Below are positions 59,857 to 64,000 of a stretch of 64,000 nt of DNA, one piece after another. Position 1 is the first letter of the stretch; each line of letters opens with the position of its first letter. The position numbers and the translations under genes are program-made. Source of the stretch: Lachnospiraceae bacterium (lineage in GTDB: Bacteria > Bacillota > Clostridia > Lachnospirales > Lachnospiraceae); the NCBI GenBank assembly GCA_017465095.1, contig JAFTWX010000055.1:1-64000 (forward strand), given 5' to 3'. The notes below the pieces were generated by a model. It searched no databases. It was not told the DNA's origin and worked only from the letters and a program-made list of their open reading frames with translations.

Positions 59857-61008
59857 CTATTTAATCAGTGATTTTACGGCACCGGCGACAACTTCGGCCA
59901 CCTGCGGGTCAAAAGCTTCCGGCATAATATTGTCTTCGTTTAAATCTTCCGGTTTCACAAGGGAGGCGATGGCAACGGCTGCGGCCAGTTTCATTTCCTC
60001 TGTAATCTGCGGAGCGCGTCCTTCCAAAGCACCTTTGAAGATGCCCGGGAAAGCCACCACGTTGTTGACCTGATTCGGGAAGTCGGAACGGCCGGTTCCG
60101 ACGATTCTGGCGCCTGCTGCTTTGGCCTCATCCGGCATAATTTCCGGAACCGGATTGGAAAGTGCAAAAATAACGGCGTCGCTGTTCATGGAGCGCACCA
60201 TGTCACCGGTCAATGTGTTCGGAGCGGAGACGCCGATAAAAATATCTGCGCCTTTTACCGCGTCGGCCAAGGTTCCCGTGATGTTGTCCGGGTTGGTCAC
60301 CTCCGTCATTTTTTTCTGCATCCAGTTGAGGCGATCGGAATCTTTGGAGACGATTCCCTTGCTGTTGCACATAATGATATAAGGAAAGCCGTAGGTCAGA
60401 AGAAGCTTGGCAATGGCAACGCCGGCGCTTCCTGCACCGTTGATTACGACTTTGCAGTTTTCTTTTTCTTTGCCGATAACTTTCAGGCTGTTGATAATGC
60501 CCGCAAGCACAACGATAGCAGTTCCGTGCTGGTCGTCATGGAACACCGGGATGTCCAGTGTGGCTTTGAGACGCTCCTCGATTTCAAAACAGCGAGGTGC
60601 GCTGATGTCCTCTAAATTGATGCCGCCGTAGTTCGGAGCCAGGTAGGTGATAGTTTTGATGAGTTCTTCCGTATCCTGGGTATCCAGACAAATCGGAACG
60701 GCGTTGACATCACCGAATTCCTTAAAGAGTACGCATTTGCCCTCCATAACCGGCATCGCAGCGTGCGGACCGATGTTTCCCAAACCGAGAACTGCGCTTC
60801 CGTCGGAGATAACTGCGACGGTATTGCTTTTCATCGTGTATTTGTAAGCAGCTTCCTTATCGTCGGCAATCACTTTGCAAGGCTCGGCCACACCCGGCGT
60901 GTAAGCCAGTGACAGAGCTTCCCTTGTGTCAACCTTTACTTTGGAAACTGTGTTCAGTTTTCCTTTCCATTCTTCGTGGAGCAATAATGCTTTTTCGCTT
61001 GTTGTCAT
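59857..61008 (-). CDS. NAD(P)-dependent malic enzyme
   Basis: This 383-residue enzyme decarboxylates malate to pyruvate and CO2, linking C4 acids with fermentation. Seen motifs are EKALLLHEEWKGK at the start, LAYTPGVAEPC with the catalytic Tyr, SDGSAVLGLGNIGPHAAMPVMEGK with the catalytic Lys, PVFHDDQHGTAIVVLAG (metal ligands), VINGAGSAGVAIAKLL (NAD loop) and FALSNPVPEIMPDEA. No ribosome-binding site lies before the ATG; a short upstream reading frame ends in an ATGA overlap with it, suggesting translational coupling. Confidence 0.94.
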   Translation of the reverse strand: MTTSEKALLLHEEWKGKLNTVSKVKVDTREALSLAYTPGVAEPCKVIADDKEAAYKYTMKSNTVAVISDGSAVLGLGNIGPHAAMPVMEGKCVLFKEFGDVNAVPICLDTQDTEELIKTITYLAPNYGGINLEDISAPRCFEIEERLKATLDIPVFHDDQHGTAIVVLAGIINSLKVIGKEKENCKVVINGAGSAGVAIAKLLLTYGFPYIIMCNSKGIVSKDSDRLNWMQKKMTEVTNPDNITGTLADAVKGADIFIGVSAPNTLTGDMVRSMNSDAVIFALSNPVPEIMPDEAKAAGARIVGTGRSDFPNQVNNVVAFPGIFKGALEGRAPQITEEMKLAAAVAIASLVKPEDLNEDNIMPEAFDPQVAEVVAGAVKSLIK

Positions 61009-61040
61009 AGTTTTTTGTCGTGGCGCATCTGCAGAAACAC
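61005..61040 (-). CDS. Possible 11-codon leader peptide coupled to malic enzyme
   Basis: On the minus strand GTG at 61040-61038 stands 5 bp after AAAGGAG and opens the frame VFLQMRHDKKL, whose TGA (61007-61005) overlaps the malic enzyme ATG (61008-61006). This is the only good ribosome-binding site near the malic enzyme start. It may be a real leader peptide feeding ribosomes to the ATG, or chance. Confidence 0.35.
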   Translation of the reverse strand: MFLQMRHDKKL

Positions 61041-61094
61041 CACAGCTCCTTTCTCTCCTATATTTCCGAATATTATGTTTTCAGTATCTACATA

Positions 61095-61100
61095 ATTATA
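61095..61100 (-). promoter_or_regulatory. Putative -10 element for the malic enzyme operon
   Basis: A perfect TATAAT on the minus strand lies about 90 bp upstream of the malic enzyme start. The -35 is poor at 17 bp (TGATTG). Confidence 0.35.
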
Positions 61101-61175
61101 TGACTTTTATTCCAGTACAATCATATAACAACATCAAAATCGGTGCAATAATTGTTTTGCAAAATAAAAAAAGAC

Positions 61176-61204
61176 TTTACTATTTAAAAAGAAGTGTTTA
61201 TACT
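61176..61204 (+). promoter_or_regulatory. Sigma-A promoter of rho
   Basis: TTTACT (61176-61181) and TATACT (61199-61204) have a 17-bp spacer. The leader before rho is about 90 nt; no terminator-like fold was recognised in it. Confidence 0.6.
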
Positions 61205-61299
61205 AAAAATCAGCAAATCAGTAACAGTTCGAGAAAATTCCCATTAACTTAGCTGAATAAGAACAGATTTTCATAGATGAACAGATAGGAGATTTATGT

Positions 61300-62604
61300 A
61301 TGGATGCAAGTATGAGAGAAAAGTATGAATCTTTGGCGCTTTCCGATTTAAAAGAGATTGCCAAGACAAGAGGCATCAAGGGAGTTTCTACCATGAAAAA
61401 ATCGGATGTGGTAGAGGCGATGCTCGCAGAGGATGAAAAAAGCAAAATCGATCCTGAGAAGCTCAGTTCCGACCTTGACAGCGGAATGGAAGCGGCCGGT
61501 ATTTTGGAGGTTATGCCGGACGGATACGGATTTATCCGAAGTAACAATTATCTTCCGGGTGAAAACGATGTTTATGTGGCACCGAGCCAGATCCGTAAGT
61601 TTGGGTTAAAAACCGGTGATATTATCGTCGGAAATACGAGAGTAAAGACACAGGGCGAGAAATTCAGCGCTTTGCTGTATCTGAAAAAAATCAACGGACT
61701 CCATCCGTCAGAAATGGCAAAACGTACACATTTTGAAGACATGACACCGATTTTTCCGGATGAGAGACTTCGACTTGAAACGGGGGGAGCATCCATTGCC
61801 ATGCGTATTATGGACCTGCTCAGTCCGGTCGGAAAAGGACAGCGTGGTATGATCGTTTCACCGCCTAAGGCAGGTAAGACGACCTTATTAAAAGAAGTCG
61901 CCCGTTCGATTAAGGCGAACAACCCGGATATGCACCTGATTATTCTTCTGATTGACGAACGTCCGGAGGAAGTAACCGACATCAGGGAAGCAATCGAGGG
62001 ACCGAATGTGGAAGTGGTTTATTCTACATTTGATGAACTTCCGGATCATCATAAGAGAGTTTCGGAAATGGTAATCGAGAGAGCGAAACGTTTCGTTGAG
62101 CTCAAAAAGGATGTGACCATCCTGCTCGACAGTATCACCCGTCTGACCCGCGCATACAATATCACGGTTCCGCCAAGCGGACGTACCCTTTCCGGTGGTC
62201 TTGACCCGGCGGCGCTCCATATGCCGAAGCGTTTCTTCGGTGCGGCGAGAAACATGCGTGAGGGAGGAAGCCTTACGATTCTTGCAACTGCGCTGGTAGA
62301 TACAGGGTCCAAAATGGACGACGTGGTATACGAGGAGTTCAAGGGAACCGGTAACATGGAAATGATCCTTGACCGCAAACTTTCTGAAAAGAGAGTATTC
62401 CCGGCTATTGATATTCCGAAATCCGGTACGCGAAGAGAAGATCTGCTTCTTACAGAGGATGAACTGCAGGCGGTGAGCATTATGCGCCGTGCGCTGAACA
62501 GCATGAAGCCGGACGAAGCGGTGGAAAAGATTCTCGATATGTTTGTTCGTACCAAGAACAATGCGGAATTTGTCAAGATGGTACAGAAGATTAAATTTAT
62601 TTAG
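61300..62604 (+). CDS. rho: Transcription termination factor Rho
   Basis: The 434-residue hexameric RNA helicase has an N-terminal Rho-N helical domain ([31 protein letters not shown], about 12-45), a cold-shock-like RNA-binding domain ([37 protein letters not shown]), Walker [14 protein letters not shown], the Walker B region [16 protein letters not shown] and the Q/R loops ([28 protein letters not shown]). It lacks the long charged N-terminal insertion seen in some relatives. AGGAG precedes the start. Confidence 0.97.
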   Translation: MDASMREKYESLALSDLKEIAKTRGIKGVSTMKKSDVVEAMLAEDEKSKIDPEKLSSDLDSGMEAAGILEVMPDGYGFIRSNNYLPGENDVYVAPSQIRKFGLKTGDIIVGNTRVKTQGEKFSALLYLKKINGLHPSEMAKRTHFEDMTPIFPDERLRLETGGASIAMRIMDLLSPVGKGQRGMIVSPPKAGKTTLLKEVARSIKANNPDMHLIILLIDERPEEVTDIREAIEGPNVEVVYSTFDELPDHHKRVSEMVIERAKRFVELKKDVTILLDSITRLTRAYNITVPPSGRTLSGGLDPAALHMPKRFFGAARNMREGGSLTILATALVDTGSKMDDVVYEEFKGTGNMEMILDRKLSEKRVFPAIDIPKSGTRREDLLLTEDELQAVSIMRRALNSMKPDEAVEKILDMFVRTKNNAEFVKMVQKIKFI

Positions 62605-62626
62605 AAAAATTTCTTGTAAAAAAGTC

Positions 62627-62655
62627 TTGCCATACCCAAAACGCTGTGATACAAT
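62627..62655 (+). promoter_or_regulatory. Sigma-A promoter of rpmE
   Basis: TTGCCA (62627-62632) and TACAAT (62650-62655) have an exact 17-bp spacer. The leader before rpmE would be about 56 nt. Confidence 0.75.
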
Positions 62656-62717
62656 GTAAAAGCTGTTTATGTAAAGACGTAAAACGTAAAGATAATTCAT
62701 ATAGAGAGGTGAAAAAA

Positions 62718-62924
62718 ATGAAAGAAGGAATCCATCCAAATTATAATCAGGCAACAGTAACATGCAACTGTGGAAACACATTCGTGACAGGTTCTACAAA
62801 AGAATCAATCCACGTTGAAATCTGTTCAAAATGCCATTCATTCTACACAGGCCAGCAGAAATCAGCAAGAGCAGATGGACGTATTGATAAGTTCAATAAG
62901 AAATACGGCGTTGTTAGCAAATAA
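62718..62924 (+). CDS. rpmE: Ribosomal protein L31 (zinc-binding form)
   Basis: A 68-residue 50S subunit protein: [22 protein letters not shown], then [15 protein letters not shown]. The Cys in TCNCG and CSKC show the zinc-binding type A form; no zinc-free copy is in the window. The start at 62718 follows GAGGTG; an in-frame ATG at 62646 lies within the promoter. It has its own promoter and terminator between rho and the DUF1385 gene, the usual order in Lachnospiraceae. Confidence 0.96.
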   Translation: MKEGIHPNYNQATVTCNCGNTFVTGSTKESIHVEICSKCHSFYTGQQKSARADGRIDKFNKKYGVVSK

Positions 62925-62934
62925 TGTGACGAAA

Positions 62935-62970
62935 AAGGTTGAGATTTCTTATCTCAACCTTATTTTTTTA
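62935..62970 (+). terminator. Rho-independent terminator of rpmE
   Basis: AAGGTTGAGAT (62935-62945) pairs perfectly with ATCTCAACCTT (62951-62961) around TTCTT, followed by ATTTTTTT. Confidence 0.93.
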
Positions 62971-63020
62971 CAAATGTTTCAGTGAAGAAACTTTTATGAC
63001 AAACAGGAGCTGAGGTAAAA

Positions 63021-64000
63021 ATGGCAAAAAAGGCAAGTGACCATTACTGCGGAATCGGAGGTCAGGCGGTACTTGAGGGCATCATGATGAAAAACAAAGA
63101 TGTCTACGCTGTGGCTGTCCGGAAACCGGACGGAAAAATAGAAGTGAAAAAAGAAGAGTATAAGGGAAAAGCGGACAGTAAGTGGAAACAACTTCCGTTT
63201 ATTCGCGGTGTGTTCAATTTTGTGGACTCTCTTGTGCTCGGAATGAAGTGTCTGACGTATTCGGCGTCCTTCTACGAGGAGGAAGATGTGCAGGAAGACA
63301 GTGCGCTTGACAAGGCTGCGGGCAAACTGTTCGGCGAGAAAGCAGAAGATGTCTTCATGGGACTGACCGTAGCATTTTCTATTGTTATGGCGGTAGCGCT
63401 TTTTATGGTTCTTCCTTATTTTTTGGCGGAGCTTCTTTCCAAGGTAGTGGCAAACGATACGTTGCTTGCGCTTTTTGAAGGAATTATCCGAATCCTTATT
63501 TTCCTTTCCTATGTGGTGTTGATTTCGCTTATGAAAGATATTCATCGTGTGTATCAGTATCACGGGGCAGAGCATAAGTGTATCAACTGTCTGGAAAAGG
63601 GAAGAATTTTAAATGTTGAAAATGTGCGGAAAAGTTCACGCCAGCACAAACGTTGCGGAACCAGTTTCCTGTTGTTTGTTGTATTTATCAGTGTGATTCT
63701 TTTCTTCTTTATAAGAGTGGATCAGCCGGTACTCAGATTGGTGGTGCGTCTGGCATTGATTCCTGTCATTGCGGGAATTTCTTATGAGATTATCCGTCTT
63801 GCGGGAAAGACCAACAATATTTTTGTGCGTATTATTTCCGCACCGGGAATGTGGCTTCAGAAATTGACGACCAAAGAGCCGGACGATGACATGATCGAGG
63901 TGGCTATCGCAGCTATCGAGGCTGTGTTTGACTGGAAAGAATATTTCAAGACCGAATTCGGTTATGATGTAGATGATGCCCGGAAGGTTTCCGCAAAATC
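63021..64000 (+). CDS. DUF1385 (YqhQ-like) membrane protein, partial at window end
   Basis: The frame from the ATG at 63021 (GAGGT upstream) is open to the window end, about 326 residues without a stop. It begins HYCGIGGQAVLEGIMMKNK, continues with the DUF1385 features FIRGVFNFVDSLVLGMKCL and VYQYHGAEHKCINCLEKG, and has about five hydrophobic helices. YHGAEHK with SSRQHKRCGTSF is the conserved metal-site-like core. The gene usually sits between rpmE and the prmC/prfA genes in Clostridia. The molecular role is unknown. Confidence 0.93.
   Translation, partial: MAKKASDHYCGIGGQAVLEGIMMKNKDVYAVAVRKPDGKIEVKKEEYKGKADSKWKQLPFIRGVFNFVDSLVLGMKCLTYSASFYEEEDVQEDSALDKAAGKLFGEKAEDVFMGLTVAFSIVMAVALFMVLPYFLAELLSKVVANDTLLALFEGIIRILIFLSYVVLISLMKDIHRVYQYHGAEHKCINCLEKGRILNVENVRKSSRQHKRCGTSFLLFVVFISVILFFFIRVDQPVLRLVVRLALIPVIAGISYEIIRLAGKTNNIFVRIISAPGMWLQKLTTKEPDDDMIEVAIAAIEAVFDWKEYFKTEFGYDVDDARKVSAK

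Noticed and set aside
1-64000. Mobile elements, CRISPR arrays, prophage genes
   Set aside because: No transposase, integrase, phage structural gene or regularly spaced repeat array was found; repeats present are short and local.

Overview
The window looks like a chromosomal segment of a spore-forming Lachnospiraceae-type Firmicute (Clostridia). Base composition is moderate, in the mid-40s percent GC by eye. Initiation sites are strong AGGAGG-like Shine-Dalgarno sequences and promoters are of the sigma-A TTGACA/TATAAT type. Supporting markers are a tig-clpP-clpX-lon-ysxC chaperone/protease cluster, an alpha/beta small acid-soluble spore protein, a single-chain PurL with fused glutaminase domain, the families DUF4250, DUF4364 and DUF975, and rho-rpmE-DUF1385. 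Genus cannot be fixed from the sequence alone. I saw no rRNA, tRNA, CRISPR array, insertion sequence or prophage.

Layout. 1-3200: the end of a membrane protein, an anchored hypothetical protein and an OmpR-type two-component system. 3265-10179: a tightly packed seven-gene operon. A NitT/TauT-type ABC transporter (lipoprotein, permease, ATPase) runs with 4-bp overlaps or short gaps into a Dlt-like set: SGNH/DltD-like protein, MBOAT, acyl-AMP ligase and acyl carrier protein. 10253-12988 (minus): a large secreted protein with a DUF5722 glycosidase-like domain. 13183-17008: glgP and malQ for glycogen breakdown. 17009-17420: a terminator, a 22-bp tandem repeat and a GC-rich structured element. 17420-19776: a CYTH protein that appears to start at ATT, a DJ-1 protein, a DUF975 membrane protein and the spore protein. 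20115-26327: tig, clpP, clpX, lon, ysxC. 26353-31407: AI-2E-type permease, D-2-hydroxyacid dehydrogenase, two small unknowns, a CaCA cation exchanger and a cytoplasmic GH5 enzyme. 32268-36041: purL, preceded by about 860 bp of AT-rich non-coding DNA. 36042-36617: a cluster of related hairpins.

36618-41549: GntR/DUF5808 pair, an anchored hypothetical protein, and a metal-resistance operon (ArsR, HMA chaperone, CadA-type P-ATPase) with a clear operator. 41615-42849: cobalamin riboswitch, DUF4430 lipoprotein and ECF S component, i.e. a B12 uptake unit. 42900-44926: three tandem zinc-ribbon membrane paralogues. 44996-47689: CIRCE-controlled clpB. 47765-52476: DUF4250 protein, ferredoxin-ASKHA corrinoid activator, glgB, DUF218 protein and a PH-domain protein. 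52620-54849: a two-gene radical-SAM/DUF4130 DNA-repair module with a LexA (DinR) box directly at its promoter. 54891-58337: polysaccharide deacetylase, rarA and a phosphodiesterase. 58334-61008 (minus): DUF4364, YtqA-type radical SAM protein and malic enzyme. 61300-64000: rho, rpmE and the start of a DUF1385 gene.

The most promising points are the combined ABC/Dlt-like operon, the SOS-type operator on the radical-SAM repair module, the GC-rich RNA-like element at 17243-17424, the B12 uptake unit and the tandem zinc-ribbon membrane proteins.
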